NCBI GenBank assembly: GCA_946415365.1 | Contig: CAMKSE010000001.1 | Location: 248,001 to 312,000, forward strand | Direction of reading: 5' to 3' | Length of the DNA stretch: 64,000 nt | From: an uncultured Prevotellaceae bacterium | GTDB lineage: Bacteria; Bacteroidota; Bacteroidia; Bacteroidales; Bacteroidaceae | Shown: piece after piece, positions 45,944 through 56,376 of the stretch | How positions within the stretch are numbered: the first letter of the stretch is position 1 | How the letters are laid out: each line of letters starts with the position of its first letter | The notes under the pieces: generated by a model | What the model was told of the DNA's origin: nothing | Seen by the model: only the letters and a program-made list of their open reading frames with translations | The model's database searches: none | Program-made: the position numbers and the translations under genes

Positions 45944-46648
45944 ATGTTAGAAGAACTGAAAGAAAAAGTATTCAAGGCTAATCTTGACCTTGTAAAGCAG
46001 AATCTGGTGATCTTCACCTGGGGTAACGTATCAGGTATCGACCGTGAACATGGACTGGTGGTCATCAAGCCTTCCGGCGTCGACTACGATGTCATGAAGG
46101 TCTCCGACATGGTAGTGGTTGACCTCGAGACCGGTGAGGTGGTCGACGGTGACCTGAATCCTTCAAGCGACACCCCCACACACCTTGTTTTATATAGGGC
46201 TTTCCCCAACATCCAAGGTGTAGTCCACACCCACTCCACTTATGCCACCGCCTTTGCACAAGCTGGCCGTGATATCCCCAACATCGGCACCACCCATGCC
46301 GACTACTTCTACAAGGATATCCCCTGCACGCGTGACATGACGGAAGAAGAGGTAAAAGGCAACTACGAGCTGGAGACAGGTAACGTCATCGTCGACGAAA
46401 TCCTGAACATCCGCAAAATCAATCCTGACCACACGCCTGCCGTGCTGGTGAAGAACCACGGCCCGTTCTCGTGGGGCACTTCTCCCGACAATGCAGTCTA
46501 CAACGCCAAGGTCATGGAACAATGTGCCAAGATGGCGTTCATCGCCTACTCGGTCAACCCGGAGCTCACGATGAACCCGCTCCTCATTGAGAAGCACTAC
46601 ATGCGTAAGCATGGCCCAAATGCATACTACGGTCAGAAGAAGAAATAA
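45944..46648 (+). CDS. araD: L-ribulose-5-phosphate 4-epimerase
   Basis: This 234-residue enzyme belongs to the class II aldolase/AraD family. TWGNVSGID and IKPSGVDYD bind the phosphate, [14 protein letters not shown] supplies zinc-binding histidines, and [11 protein letters not shown] is the closing motif. It converts L-ribulose 5-phosphate to D-xylulose 5-phosphate, which feeds the transketolase encoded at 53885. It is 37 bp before araA. Confidence 0.93.
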   Translation: MLEELKEKVFKANLDLVKQNLVIFTWGNVSGIDREHGLVVIKPSGVDYDVMKVSDMVVVDLETGEVVDGDLNPSSDTPTHLVLYRAFPNIQGVVHTHSTYATAFAQAGRDIPNIGTTHADYFYKDIPCTRDMTEEEVKGNYELETGNVIVDEILNIRKINPDHTPAVLVKNHGPFSWGTSPDNAVYNAKVMEQCAKMAFIAYSVNPELTMNPLLIEKHYMRKHGPNAYYGQKKK

Positions 46649-46685
46649 GAAAGGAAATATTCACATTAAATATCAATCAAAAATT

Positions 46686-48227
46686 ATGAACAAAGCATTC
46701 GAGAATTTAGAAGTTTGGTGGGTGACTGGTGCACAGTTGCTCTATGGTGGTGACGCAGTCGTAGCAGTCGATGGTCACTCAAAGGAGATGGTCGATGGCC
46801 TGAATGCCAGCGGCAATATCCCCGTGAAGATTGTATATAAGGGCACAGCCAACAGCTCCAAGGAAGTGGAAGCTGTGATGCTCGCTGCCAACAACGACGA
46901 GAAGTGCGTAGGTATCATCACCTGGATGCACACCTTCTCACCCGCAAAGATGTGGATCAAGGGTCTGCAGCAGTTACAAAAACCCCTCCTCCACTTCCAC
47001 ACACAGTATAACGCTGAGATTCCCTGGAACGAGATCGACATGGACTTCATGAACCTCAACCAGAGTGCTCATGGCGACATCGAGTACGGACACATCTGTA
47101 CCCGTATGCGCATCGCCCGCAAGGTGGTTTGCGGCTATTGGAAGGACGAGAAGGCTCAGAAGCAGATTGCCGTCTGGGCTCGCGTGGCTGCCGGTGTTGC
47201 TGATGCTCATAACGTGCGCTGTCTGATGTTCGGTATGAACATGAACAACGTAGCCGTTACCGATGGCGACCGTGTGGAGTTCGAGCAGCGTCTCGGCTAC
47301 CATGTGGACTACTACCCCGTCAGCTCACTCATGGAGTACTTCAAGAAGGTGACCGACGCCGAAGCTGATGCTTTGGTTGAGGAATACAAGAAGCTCTACA
47401 CCATCAAGATCGACGAGAGCGGCGAAGAGGTTTACTGGGAGAAGGTGAAGAACGCCGCCAAGGCCGAGATTGCCCTGCGCCGCGTGCTGAAAGACGAGGG
47501 CGCTACTGCCTTCACCACTAACTTCGATGACCTTGGCGACGCTGACATCGACGCACCCGACTTCTGCGGCTTTGACCAGATTCCCGGTCTGGCTTCGCAG
47601 CGTCTGATGGAAGAGGGCTACGGCTTCGGTGCCGAGGGCGACTGGAAGACCGCCTGCCTCTATCGCACACTCTGGGTGATCCAGCAAGGCATGCCTACAG
47701 GTTGCTCCTTCCTCGAGGACTACACGCTGAACTTCGCTGGCGACCGCTCATCTTGTCTGCAGAGCCACATGCTCGAGATCTGTCCGCTCATCGCTTCTGA
47801 CAAGCCCAAGCTCGAGGTTCACTTCCTCGGCATCGGTATCCGCAAGCAGCAGACCGCCCGTCTCGTGTTCACCTCTAAGACCGGCCGTGGTATCAAGGCT
47901 ACCGTCGTCGACCTCGGCAACCGCTTCCGCCTGATTTCTCAGGAGGTAGAGTGCATCGAGCCAAAGCCCATGCCTAAGCTGCCCGTTGCTTCTGCCCTTT
48001 GGATCCCCCAGCCCACCTTCGAGATTGGTGCTGCTGCATGGATCCTCGCCGGTGGTACCCACCACAGTGCCTTCTCTTACGACATCAACGAGGAGTACTG
48101 GGAGGACTTTGCTGAGATGACTGGCATCGAGTATGTCAAGATCAACAAACAGACCAACATCGCCGACTTCAAGCAGACCCTCCGTAACAACGAAGTGTAC
48201 TACATGCTCAACAAAGCATTGAAATAA
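46686..48227 (+). CDS. araA: L-arabinose isomerase
   Basis: This 513-residue enzyme converts L-arabinose to L-ribulose. The family start EVWWVTGAQLLYGGDAV is clear, as are MHTFSPAKMWI, the metal-binding Glu region FTTNFDDL and PGLASQRLMEEGYGFGAEGD, and the C-terminal GTHHSAFS with a metal histidine. I start it at 46686 (MNKAFENLEVWW); a longer frame from 46587 overlaps araD and lacks similarity. An ACGAATT inverted repeat separates it from araB. Confidence 0.95.
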   Translation: MNKAFENLEVWWVTGAQLLYGGDAVVAVDGHSKEMVDGLNASGNIPVKIVYKGTANSSKEVEAVMLAANNDEKCVGIITWMHTFSPAKMWIKGLQQLQKPLLHFHTQYNAEIPWNEIDMDFMNLNQSAHGDIEYGHICTRMRIARKVVCGYWKDEKAQKQIAVWARVAAGVADAHNVRCLMFGMNMNNVAVTDGDRVEFEQRLGYHVDYYPVSSLMEYFKKVTDAEADALVEEYKKLYTIKIDESGEEVYWEKVKNAAKAEIALRRVLKDEGATAFTTNFDDLGDADIDAPDFCGFDQIPGLASQRLMEEGYGFGAEGDWKTACLYRTLWVIQQGMPTGCSFLEDYTLNFAGDRSSCLQSHMLEICPLIASDKPKLEVHFLGIGIRKQQTARLVFTSKTGRGIKATVVDLGNRFRLISQEVECIEPKPMPKLPVASALWIPQPTFEIGAAAWILAGGTHHSAFSYDINEEYWEDFAEMTGIEYVKINKQTNIADFKQTLRNNEVYYMLNKALK

Positions 48228-48235
48228 TTTAATCT

Positions 48236-48334
48236 AACAACGAATTAAAACGAATTACACGAATTAGTTGATAGTTTTAACCACGTGCTATAATTTATTC
48301 GTTCAATTCGTGAAATTAGTCTTAATTCGTTGTT
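48236..48334. repeat. ACGAATT inverted repeat, second complete copy
   Basis: Arms of 29 bp at 48236-48264 and 48306-48334 match as inverted repeats at about 26 of 29 positions by eye, around a 41-bp centre. They are nearly identical to the arms in the encapsulin operon (7-35 and 3144-3306), 45 kb away. The element fills the araA-araB gap. Confidence 0.8.
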
Positions 48335-48349
48335 TAAATAAATAGAAGT

Positions 48350-49942
48350 ATGACTGCAAAACAGACTATTGAGGCTGGAAAAGCCATATTGGGAATCGAG
48401 TTCGGTTCCACAAGAATCAAGGCTGTCCTCATCGACGAGGATAACAAGCCCATCGCACAAGGCTCTCACGAGTGGGAAAATCAGTTGGTAGACGGCCTTT
48501 GGACCTACTCTACCGAAGCCGTTTGGTACGGTCTGCAGGACTGCTATGCTGACCTCCGCAAGGACGTCCAGAAGCAGTACGACTGCGAGATCGAGACCCT
48601 CGCTGCCATCGGTTTCTCTGCTATGATGCACGGCTATATGGCCTTCAACGAGAAGCAGGAGATCCTCGTACCCTTCCGCACTTGGCGTAACACCAATACC
48701 GGTAAGGCCGCTGCCGAGCTCTCCAAACTCTTCAACTACAACATCCCACTTCGCTGGAGCATCAGCCACCTCTATGAGTGCATCCTCGAGGATAATGAAC
48801 ACGTGAAGGACATCAAGTACCTCACCACCCTCGCAGGCTATGTACACTGGCAGGTAACCGGTCAGTTCGTCCTCGGTGTAGGCGACGCATCTGGAATGAT
48901 TCCCGTCGATCCCGCCACGAAGACCTACGATGCTACAATGGTAAAGAAGTTTGACGAACTCATCGCTCCGAAGGGTTACTCTTGGAAACTCCTCGACATT
49001 CTGCCCAAGTCTCTCAACGCTGGTGAGAACGCAGGTTTCCTGACTCCCGAAGGCGCCAAGAAACTCGACGTCTCTGGCCACCTGAAGCCCGGTTGTCCCG
49101 TTTGTCCTCCTGAGGGCGACGCAGGCACCGGTATGGTTGCTACCAACGCCGTCAAGCAACGTACAGGTAACGTCTCTGCAGGTACCTCTTCCTTCTCAAT
49201 GATCGTGCTCGAGAAGCCGCTGAGCAAACCCTATGAGATGATTGACATGGTGACCACACCTGACGGTAGTCTCGTGGCCATGGTTCACTGTAACAACTGC
49301 ACTAGCGATATCAACGCCTGGGTGGGACTCTTTAAGGAATATCAGCAACTGCTTGGCGTTCCGGTAGATATGAACGAACTCTACGGAAAACTTTTCAACA
49401 AGGCCTTAGAAGGCGAAGCCGACTGCAGTGGTCTGATGGCTTACAACTACGTCAGCGGTGAGCCCGTCACCGGTCTCGCTGAGGGGCGTCCCCTCTTCGT
49501 AAGATCTGCCAACGACAAGTTCAATCTCGCCAACTTCATGCGCGCACAGCTTTACGGTGCCATTGGTGTGCTGAAGATTGGTAACGACATCCTGTTCAAG
49601 GAAGAGATGATTCATGTGGACCGTATCACCGGTCATGGTGGTTACTTCAAGACGCCCGGTGTCGGACAGCGCATGCTTGCCGCTGCCCTCAACAGCCCCA
49701 TCTCCGTCATGGAGACCGCTGGCGAAGGTGGTGCCTGGGGTATTGCCCTGTTGGCAGGCTATGTAGTAAACAATCCTGACAAGCTGAACCTTGCCGACTA
49801 CCTTGAGAACGTTGTCTTCGCAGGCAACACGGGTGTTTCCATTGCCCCGACTGCCGAAGACGTTGCAGGCTTCGAGCGTTACATTGAGAATTACAAGCGC
49901 TGCCTCCCCATCGAGCAGGCTGCCGTCGACAACAAAAAATAA
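48350..49942 (+). CDS. araB: L-ribulokinase (FGGY family)
   Basis: This 530-residue sugar kinase has FGGY-type motifs: [17 protein letters not shown] (phosphate 1), [26 protein letters not shown] and [10 protein letters not shown] (phosphate 2), and a C-terminal [15 protein letters not shown]. It is more like xylulokinases than the E. coli AraB type. Its position between araA and the GH51 arabinofuranosidase points to L-ribulose as substrate, as in the Bacteroides arabinose locus. Confidence 0.88.
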   Translation: MTAKQTIEAGKAILGIEFGSTRIKAVLIDEDNKPIAQGSHEWENQLVDGLWTYSTEAVWYGLQDCYADLRKDVQKQYDCEIETLAAIGFSAMMHGYMAFNEKQEILVPFRTWRNTNTGKAAAELSKLFNYNIPLRWSISHLYECILEDNEHVKDIKYLTTLAGYVHWQVTGQFVLGVGDASGMIPVDPATKTYDATMVKKFDELIAPKGYSWKLLDILPKSLNAGENAGFLTPEGAKKLDVSGHLKPGCPVCPPEGDAGTGMVATNAVKQRTGNVSAGTSSFSMIVLEKPLSKPYEMIDMVTTPDGSLVAMVHCNNCTSDINAWVGLFKEYQQLLGVPVDMNELYGKLFNKALEGEADCSGLMAYNYVSGEPVTGLAEGRPLFVRSANDKFNLANFMRAQLYGAIGVLKIGNDILFKEEMIHVDRITGHGGYFKTPGVGQRMLAAALNSPISVMETAGEGGAWGIALLAGYVVNNPDKLNLADYLENVVFAGNTGVSIAPTAEDVAGFERYIENYKRCLPIEQAAVDNKK

Positions 49943-49947
49943 CCGCT

Positions 49948-51540
49948 ATGAAGAGATTGTTTATTACAGCAACCATCTCTCTGGCCTTTGCCGTATCGGC
50001 AACGGCCGGAGAGACTGTAAAGGCTACGGTTCACGCCGACCAGGCAGGAGCCAAGATCAACAAGGAGATCTACGGACAGTTCTCCGAGCACCTCGGCAGC
50101 TGCATCTATGGTGGTCTCTGGGTGGGTGAAGACTCAAAGATTCCCAACATTCAGGGTTACCGAAAGGATGTGTTCGAGGCGCTGAAAGCGCTGAAGATTC
50201 CCGTGATGCGCTGGCCGGGCGGATGCTTCGCCGACGACTACCATTGGATGGACGGCATCGGTCCGAAAAAAGACCGTCCGTCGCTGCGTAACAACAACTG
50301 GGGCGGTACCATCGAGGACAACTCGTTCGGTACCCATGAATTCCTGAACCTGTGTGAGATGCTGGGTTGTGAGCCATATATCAGCGGCAACGTGGGCTCC
50401 GGCACGGTGAAGGAGATGGCCCAGTGGGTGGAGTACATGACCGCCGACGGTGATACGCCGATGGCCCGTCTGCGCCGTGCCAACGGCCGCGACAAGGCCT
50501 GGAAGGTGAAGTATTTCGGCATCGGCAACGAGGCCTGGGGCTGCGGCGGTAACATGACACCGGAGTATTACTCCAACGAGTTCCGCAAGTTCAACACCTA
50601 CCTGCGCGACCAGCCCGGCAACAGGCTCTATCGCATTGCCTCGGGTGCCTCTGACTACGACTACGACTGGACGGAGGTGTTGATGAAGAACATCGGTCGT
50701 CAGATGCAGGGCATCAGCCTGCATTATTATACTTGTTCGGGTTGGACAGGCTCAAAGGGTTCAGCTACGAACTTCGACACCGACCAGTATTACTGGGCAC
50801 TCGGCAAGTGTCTGGAGATTGAGGAGGTGATCCGTAAGCACAAGGCTATTATGGACGAGAAAGATCCTAAGAACACCATCGGTCTGTTGGTCGATGAGTG
50901 GGGCACATGGTGGGACGAGGAGCCGGGTACCATTGCCGGTCACCTGTACCAGCAGAACGCCCTCCGCGACGCCTTCGTGGCTGCACTCTCACTGAATGTG
51001 TTCCATAAGTACACCGACCGTGTAAAGATGGCTAACATTGCTCAGGTGGTGAACGTGCTGCAGTCGATGATCCTCACCGACCAGGAAGGTACGGGTCACA
51101 TGGTGCTCACTCCGACCTATCACGTGTTCGAGATGTACACCCCGTTCATGGAGGCTACCTACCTGCCCGTGGATCTGCCGACGGAGGTAATGGCTGTGAG
51201 CAAGGCTTATTTCAAGGAGAAGGAAGATGCCAAGGATGCCGGTTACCGTCCCTGCCCCATGCTCTCTGCCTCAGCCGCTAAGACCACTGATGGCAGCATC
51301 GTGCTGGCTGTGACGAATGTGAGCCTCGACAAGGATCAGACCATCGACTTCAACGTTGCCGGCTATCAGGCCAAGAGTGTCAGCGGTCGCATCCTCACCT
51401 CTAAGAACGTGGCCGACTACAACGACTTCCAGCATCCTGACATCGTCGCTCCTCAGGACTACAAGGACGCCAAACTGAACAAAGGTGTCGTGACGGTGAA
51501 GGTGCCCGCCAAGTCGATTGTCGTGCTGAATATCAAATAA
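49948..51540 (+). CDS. GH51 alpha-L-arabinofuranosidase
   Basis: This 530-residue enzyme has a signal peptide ([18 protein letters not shown]) and the GH51 fold: [14 protein letters not shown], acid/base E195 in [12 protein letters not shown] and nucleophile E317 in [11 protein letters not shown], followed by the C-terminal beta-sandwich. It removes arabinofuranose from arabinan or arabinoxylan oligomers in the periplasm. It starts 5 bp after araB, so it is made together with the arabinose pathway. Its stop lies 3 bp from the stop of the convergent GH31 gene. Confidence 0.95.
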   Translation: MKRLFITATISLAFAVSATAGETVKATVHADQAGAKINKEIYGQFSEHLGSCIYGGLWVGEDSKIPNIQGYRKDVFEALKALKIPVMRWPGGCFADDYHWMDGIGPKKDRPSLRNNNWGGTIEDNSFGTHEFLNLCEMLGCEPYISGNVGSGTVKEMAQWVEYMTADGDTPMARLRRANGRDKAWKVKYFGIGNEAWGCGGNMTPEYYSNEFRKFNTYLRDQPGNRLYRIASGASDYDYDWTEVLMKNIGRQMQGISLHYYTCSGWTGSKGSATNFDTDQYYWALGKCLEIEEVIRKHKAIMDEKDPKNTIGLLVDEWGTWWDEEPGTIAGHLYQQNALRDAFVAALSLNVFHKYTDRVKMANIAQVVNVLQSMILTDQEGTGHMVLTPTYHVFEMYTPFMEATYLPVDLPTEVMAVSKAYFKEKEDAKDAGYRPCPMLSASAAKTTDGSIVLAVTNVSLDKDQTIDFNVAGYQAKSVSGRILTSKNVADYNDFQHPDIVAPQDYKDAKLNKGVVTVKVPAKSIVVLNIK

Positions 51541-51543
51541 GAA

Positions 51544-53724
51544 CTATCCGTCTATACTATATCCCGCACGTAGGAATACGGGGATATAGGCTTTGGAGAC
51601 TGGTGTGGTTACATATTGTCCGCCATCGTAGTGTTGGCCGGTACGGTAATCAAACCAGCCTCCTTCATTTTTTGGAAGATAGGTGCGCCATGTAGTCACT
51701 CCAGGTTCCGTGACAGGACTGACGAGCAGCGCCGGACCGAACATATACTCGTATTTCTGCCGAAGAGCCTCGGCATCGTCAGCAAAGTCAAAGACGAGCG
51801 GTCGCATCAAGGTACTCCCCTGCTCTGCCACCGCCTTGGCACAACGCTCAATATACGGCAGCAGACGATACCGCTCTTTCAGACATCCTGAGATAATAGC
51901 CTGCGCCTCGGAACCATAGTTCCAGGGCTCTGTGTTGCTCATATACCCGTGTACCCGCATCAGCGGCAGATACACAGCCGTCTCTATCCAGCGCAGCATC
52001 CGCTCGATGTAGGCACTGTCGGTGTACTGGTTCTGCGGACGGAAGAAGCCGCCGGCATCGTAGGTCCACCAGGGGATACCTGCCGCCTGCATACCCAGAC
52101 CGGCCGTCAGCTGTCGGCGGAATGTCTCCCAGTCGTTGCCCACGTCACCCGACCACATGGCAGCACCATAACGCTGTATGCCCGGGAACCCGCAACGCGT
52201 GAGTATCATCGGCTCCCGATCGGGAGCATCCTTGCGCAGACCCTCATAGACGGTCTTGCAGACGAGTAAGGGGAACACGTTGCGCACCTCTTCCCCAGCC
52301 CACCGGCCATTGTTGACGCGTCGGCCCACGAGATCGTCGTTCTCCGGTTCCGTTGCATCCTGCCACCAGGCATCAATGCCCAGAGGGAGCAGCCGCTCTG
52401 AGAAATTGCTCCAGTAGGCCGCTGCAGCCTCGGGATTAAAGAAGTCGATCCAGTCGGTACCGGGAATATAATAGTTCTGTGACGCCATCTGTCGGCCCAC
52501 CTCAGAGTTCTTGTCAACCTTCGACCATACGGAAAGCATGAGCCGCATGTCCATCTTATGCAGGCTGTCGGTGAGTGCCTTGGGGTCAGGATAGAAGTCC
52601 TCGTCGAACTGCATCGCGTTCCACCCGTGCTTACCCCAGTATTGCCAGTCCTGTACCATCACGCTGACCGGCATGTCCTCTTTTCGGAAGCGGTTGGCTG
52701 TCTCCAGGATCTCCTGCGAGGAGTGGAAACGCTCACGGCAATGGATATAGCCCAGCGCCCAGGTCGGCATCTGAGGACAAGCGCCTGTCAGTTCGCGATA
52801 GCTGGCGATAATCTCGTCAGGCGTTCCGACGAACACGGTATAGTCAACGGCCTCAGCCACCGGCGAACGGAAAACGGTCTCGTCCGTCACCTTATTAAAA
52901 TACAATACAGGCATATCGTCCTTCGTCAGCTCTGCCTCCAGCCTGTGGGTGCCGGCCTCCAGACGGACGATGGCCGATGCCGTAGGCGGAAGCCAGAGGT
53001 TCTGCATCTCGATGACGGGCTTACCGTCGATGGCGAGGTTATGTCGGCGGGCCATCTTCTGACCGACGTCAAGCAAAAGGGCATAGTCGCCAGACTCAGC
53101 GATATCGATGATACCCTCGAAGATATGGCGTTCACGCACCTCCCGTTTGCCGCCCTCGGTAGAGGTGACGTTCACCTCCTCCCGTCCGGCTGCTCCGGCA
53201 CGCTTCGTCAGCGTGACATGCTGCGAACAGGGGTTGAACTCTGTCAGCCCATAATTATTCCATAGGATGCCATAGCCCTTGCTCGACAACAGCATGGGAA
53301 TACTGATCTGCGTGTTCACCTGCGTCAGCCTGCGCGACAGACCTCGCACATTGCTATAGCCGTCCTGAAACTGTCCGAGTCCAAATTGGTATTCATCCTT
53401 CGGAGAGTCGAAAGCCAGCGTGGCAACACCCGACTCCAGCTGATGACGGGAGGCATGAAACACCGTGTTCCCCGCCTTGTTCCTCACTGTCACGGCATCG
53501 CCTTCGATACTCGCGGATATCTCCGGACGGGTCTCCTCATCGTGCTTGACGTACATCCAGTCAGGCAGCTGATGCTCCGCCACTCCCGAGGAAAATCGGA
53601 TTCTCACTGCATTCTTAGCCACATACTTCACCGAGCCGACAGGCTTCTGAGCTACCTGGTTGCTGCCACTGGCCCACAGGGCACAGCCGAGGGTCATCAC
53701 AAGGAACAATACTTTCTGTTTCAT
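51544..53724 (-). CDS. GH31 alpha-xylosidase/glucosidase, shortened C-terminus
   Basis: This 726-residue protein has a signal peptide, the GH31 N-terminal beta-sandwich with an inserted PA14-like segment (about 190-260, FEGIIDIAESGDYALLLD), and a TIM barrel with nucleophile D456 in WWQDATEPE and acid/base D527 in WSGDVGNDW. The PA14 insert is typical of alpha-xylosidases acting on xyloglucan-type oligomers. The frame stops in IPVFLRAGYSIDG, where other GH31 proteins continue with AGSI(I/L)P and a distal beta-sandwich. The missing end and the 3-bp gap to the GH51 stop suggest a 3' deletion. Whether the enzyme remains active is open. The promoter -7 box is at 53754-53747. Confidence 0.88.
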   Translation of the reverse strand: MKQKVLFLVMTLGCALWASGSNQVAQKPVGSVKYVAKNAVRIRFSSGVAEHQLPDWMYVKHDEETRPEISASIEGDAVTVRNKAGNTVFHASRHQLESGVATLAFDSPKDEYQFGLGQFQDGYSNVRGLSRRLTQVNTQISIPMLLSSKGYGILWNNYGLTEFNPCSQHVTLTKRAGAAGREEVNVTSTEGGKREVRERHIFEGIIDIAESGDYALLLDVGQKMARRHNLAIDGKPVIEMQNLWLPPTASAIVRLEAGTHRLEAELTKDDMPVLYFNKVTDETVFRSPVAEAVDYTVFVGTPDEIIASYRELTGACPQMPTWALGYIHCRERFHSSQEILETANRFRKEDMPVSVMVQDWQYWGKHGWNAMQFDEDFYPDPKALTDSLHKMDMRLMLSVWSKVDKNSEVGRQMASQNYYIPGTDWIDFFNPEAAAAYWSNFSERLLPLGIDAWWQDATEPENDDLVGRRVNNGRWAGEEVRNVFPLLVCKTVYEGLRKDAPDREPMILTRCGFPGIQRYGAAMWSGDVGNDWETFRRQLTAGLGMQAAGIPWWTYDAGGFFRPQNQYTDSAYIERMLRWIETAVYLPLMRVHGYMSNTEPWNYGSEAQAIISGCLKERYRLLPYIERCAKAVAEQGSTLMRPLVFDFADDAEALRQKYEYMFGPALLVSPVTEPGVTTWRTYLPKNEGGWFDYRTGQHYDGGQYVTTPVSKAYIPVFLRAGYSIDG

Positions 53725-53746
53725 CTTTCTATGATTAATCTGCCTG

Positions 53747-53754
53747 CAAAGTTA
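53747..53754 (-). promoter_or_regulatory. -7 box of the GH31 gene
   Basis: TAACTTTG on the minus strand, 23 bp upstream of the ATG at 53724. Confidence 0.65.
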
Positions 53755-53839
53755 AACATAAAATCTGAAAGAACAACCGTTTTTCCCCTCTGAACGAAAT
53801 ATTTATGCCGAAAGAGTATCATATTTCAGAATTTTTTTG

Positions 53840-53847
53840 TATCTTTG
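53840..53847 (+). promoter_or_regulatory. -7 box of the transketolase-rpiB operon
   Basis: TATCTTTG, 38 bp before the ATG at 53885. No TTTG is at the standard -33 distance. Confidence 0.65.
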
Positions 53848-53884
53848 CAGCAATTTTCGTTAATTGTACAATTAATTATTCATT

Positions 53885-55897
53885 ATGAACGACAACAAAG
53901 TTATGAACATGGCAGCGGATAATATCCGTATCCTTGCTGCCTCGATGGTTGAAAAGGCTAAGTCCGGTCACCCGGGCGGTGCCATGGGTGGTGCTGACTT
54001 CATCAACACCTTGTACAGTGAATTCCTCGTTTACGACCCCGAGAATCCCGCATGGGAGGGTCGCGACCGTTTCTTCCTCGATCCCGGTCACATGGCTCCG
54101 ATGCTCTACTCTCAGCTCTGCCTCATCGGCAAGTACACACTGGAGGATCTGAAGAACCTGCGCCAGTGGGGTTCGGTGACACCCGGTCACCCCGAGCGCG
54201 AGATTGAGCGTGGCATCGAGAATACTTCCGGTCCCCTCGGACAGGGTCACACCTTCGCCGTTGGTGCCGCTATCGCCGCCAAGTTCCTGAAGGCTCGTCT
54301 GGGCAACGTGATGAACCAGACCATCTACGCCTACATCTCCGATGGTGGCGTACAGGAGGAGATCTCTCAGGGTGCAGGCCGTATCGCCGGTAACCTGGGC
54401 CTCGACAACCTCATCATGTTCTACGACGCCAATGATATCCAGCTCTCCACGAAGACCGAGGTGGTGACCTGCGAGGACACCGCCAAGAAGTACGAGGCTT
54501 GGGGCTGGTACGTTCAGAAGATTAACGGTAACGACGTTGACCAGATCCGCGAGGCCATCAAGAAGGCTCAGGCCGAAAAAGAGCGTCCGAGCCTGATTAT
54601 CGGTCACTGTGTGATGGGTAAGGGTGCCCGCAAGGCCGACGGCTCTTCCTACGAGAGCAACTGCGCTACCCACGGTGCTCCCCTTGGTGGCGACGCCTAC
54701 ATCAACACGATGAAGAACCTCGGTGCCGATCCCGAGAATCCGTTCCAGATCTTCCCCGAGGTGCAGGAGCTTTATGCAAAGCGTGCTGAGGAGCTGAAGA
54801 AGATTGTTGCTGAGCGCTATGCCGAGAAGGCTGAGTGGGCCAAGGGTCATCCCGTACAGGCCAAGCAGCTCGAGGAGTGGTTCAGCGGCAAGGCTCCCGT
54901 CATCGACTGGAGCAAGGTTGAGCAGAAGGCCGGCAGCGCTACCCGTAGTGCTTCCGCAGCTGTTCTGGGTCAGCTGGCTGAGCAGGTGCCCAACATGATC
55001 TGCGCATCTGCCGACCTCTCTAACTCCGACAATACCAACGGCTTCCTGAAGAAGACCAAGGACCTCGTGAAGGGCGACTTCTCTGGTGCCTTCTTCGAGG
55101 CTGGTGTGGCTGAGCTCACCATGGCTTGCTGCTGCATCGGTATGGCTCTCCACGGTGGTGTCATCCCCGCCTGCGGTACCTTCTTCGTATTCTCCGACTA
55201 CATGAAGCCCGCCGTTCGTATGGCTGCCCTGATGGAGCTGCCCGTGAAGTTCATCTGGACCCACGACGCCTTCCGCGTTGGTGAGGACGGTCCTACCCAC
55301 GAGCCCGTAGAGCAGGAGGCACAGATCCGCTTGATGGAGAAGCTGAAGAACCACCACGGCAAGAACTCCGTCCTGGTTGTTCGTCCTGCCGATGCCGAGG
55401 AGACTACCGTCTGCTGGCGCATGGCTATGGAGAACGTCGACACCCCGACCGCTCTCATCTTCTCTCGTCAGAACATCGAGATGCTGCCCGAGGGCAACGA
55501 CTACACACAGGCCACCAAGGGTGCCTACGTTGTAGCTGGTTCCGATGAGGATTACGACGTTATCTTACTCGCCTCAGGTTCAGAGGTTTCCACCCTCGAG
55601 GCTGGAGCAAAGCTTCTTGCTGCCGACGGCATCAAGACACGCGTTGTCAGCGTACCTTCCGAGGGTCTGTTCCGCAGCCAATCGAAGGAGTATCAGCAGA
55701 GCGTTCTGCCCGCCGGTAAGAAGAAGTTCGGTCTCACCGCTGGTCTGCCCGTTAACCTCGAAGGTCTGGTAGGTGCCGACGGCTGTGTATGGGGTCTCGA
55801 GAGCTTCGGCTTCTCTGCTCCTTACAAGGTGCTCGACGAGAAGCTCGGCTTCACCGGCCAAAACGTTTACGAACAGGTTAAGAAACTCCTTGCATAA
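53885..55897 (+). CDS. tkt: Transketolase
   Basis: This 670-residue thiamine diphosphate enzyme moves two-carbon units in the pentose phosphate pathway. Motifs are KSGHPGGAMGGADF (N-terminal), HPEREIERGIENTSGPLGQG, the ThDP/Mg region YISDGGVQEEISQGAGR (a variant of GDGxxxEG), and the C-terminal THDAFRVGEDGPTHEPVEQ. The length is standard. It overlaps rpiB by one base (TAATG), so the two are coupled. It handles the xylulose 5-phosphate made by AraD. Confidence 0.95.
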   Translation: MNDNKVMNMAADNIRILAASMVEKAKSGHPGGAMGGADFINTLYSEFLVYDPENPAWEGRDRFFLDPGHMAPMLYSQLCLIGKYTLEDLKNLRQWGSVTPGHPEREIERGIENTSGPLGQGHTFAVGAAIAAKFLKARLGNVMNQTIYAYISDGGVQEEISQGAGRIAGNLGLDNLIMFYDANDIQLSTKTEVVTCEDTAKKYEAWGWYVQKINGNDVDQIREAIKKAQAEKERPSLIIGHCVMGKGARKADGSSYESNCATHGAPLGGDAYINTMKNLGADPENPFQIFPEVQELYAKRAEELKKIVAERYAEKAEWAKGHPVQAKQLEEWFSGKAPVIDWSKVEQKAGSATRSASAAVLGQLAEQVPNMICASADLSNSDNTNGFLKKTKDLVKGDFSGAFFEAGVAELTMACCCIGMALHGGVIPACGTFFVFSDYMKPAVRMAALMELPVKFIWTHDAFRVGEDGPTHEPVEQEAQIRLMEKLKNHHGKNSVLVVRPADAEETTVCWRMAMENVDTPTALIFSRQNIEMLPEGNDYTQATKGAYVVAGSDEDYDVILLASGSEVSTLEAGAKLLAADGIKTRVVSVPSEGLFRSQSKEYQQSVLPAGKKKFGLTAGLPVNLEGLVGADGCVWGLESFGFSAPYKVLDEKLGFTGQNVYEQVKKLLA

Positions 55898-56337
55898 TGG
55901 AAGTCAAGACAGTAGGCATAGCCAGCGACCATGCTGGCTTTGCCTTAAAACAGTTCGTGAAGGCGTACCTCGATGAAAAGGGCTACGCCTATAAGGACTA
56001 CGGCACCTACACCGAGGACTCCTGCGACTACTCCGATTTTGGCCATGCGCTGGCTGAGGGCATCGAGCAGGGCGAGGTGTTCCCTGGCATCGCCATCTGT
56101 GGCTCTGGCGAGGGCATCAACATGACGCTCAACAAGCATCAGAGCATCCGTGCCGGTCTGTGCTGGATTCCTGAGATTGCCCATCTCATCCGTCAGCACA
56201 ACAATGCCAACGTGCTGGTCATGCCCGGACGCTTCATCTCCGAAGAGACAGCCCGTCAGATTATGGACGAGTATTTCTCCACCGAGTTCGAAGGCGGCCG
56301 CCATCAGAAACGTATAGACAAGATTCCCTGCAAATAA
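55897..56337 (+). CDS. rpiB: Ribose-5-phosphate isomerase B
   Basis: This 146-residue enzyme belongs to the RpiB/LacAB family. VGIASDHAGFALKQFV opens the Rossmann-like fold and AICGSGEGINMTLNK holds the catalytic Cys region. It interconverts ribulose and ribose 5-phosphates. The coupling to transketolase fits pentose use. A perfect hairpin terminator follows at 56341. Confidence 0.93.
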   Translation: MEVKTVGIASDHAGFALKQFVKAYLDEKGYAYKDYGTYTEDSCDYSDFGHALAEGIEQGEVFPGIAICGSGEGINMTLNKHQSIRAGLCWIPEIAHLIRQHNNANVLVMPGRFISEETARQIMDEYFSTEFEGGRHQKRIDKIPCK

Positions 56338-56340
56338 ATG

Positions 56341-56376
56341 ATTAATCCCCGCCAACCGGCGGGGATTAATTATTTT
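56341..56376. terminator. Bidirectional terminator between rpiB and a lipoprotein gene
   Basis: ATTAATCCCCGCC and GGCGGGGATTAAT make a perfect 13-bp stem with loop AACC, followed by TATTTTA. It serves convergent genes on both sides. Confidence 0.9.

Noticed and set aside
53876..55357. A 493-codon minus-strand frame opposite transketolase
   Set aside because: It is the exact antisense of a highly conserved enzyme gene with strong codon bias; its Leu/Val/His/Gly-rich product has no recognisable fold.
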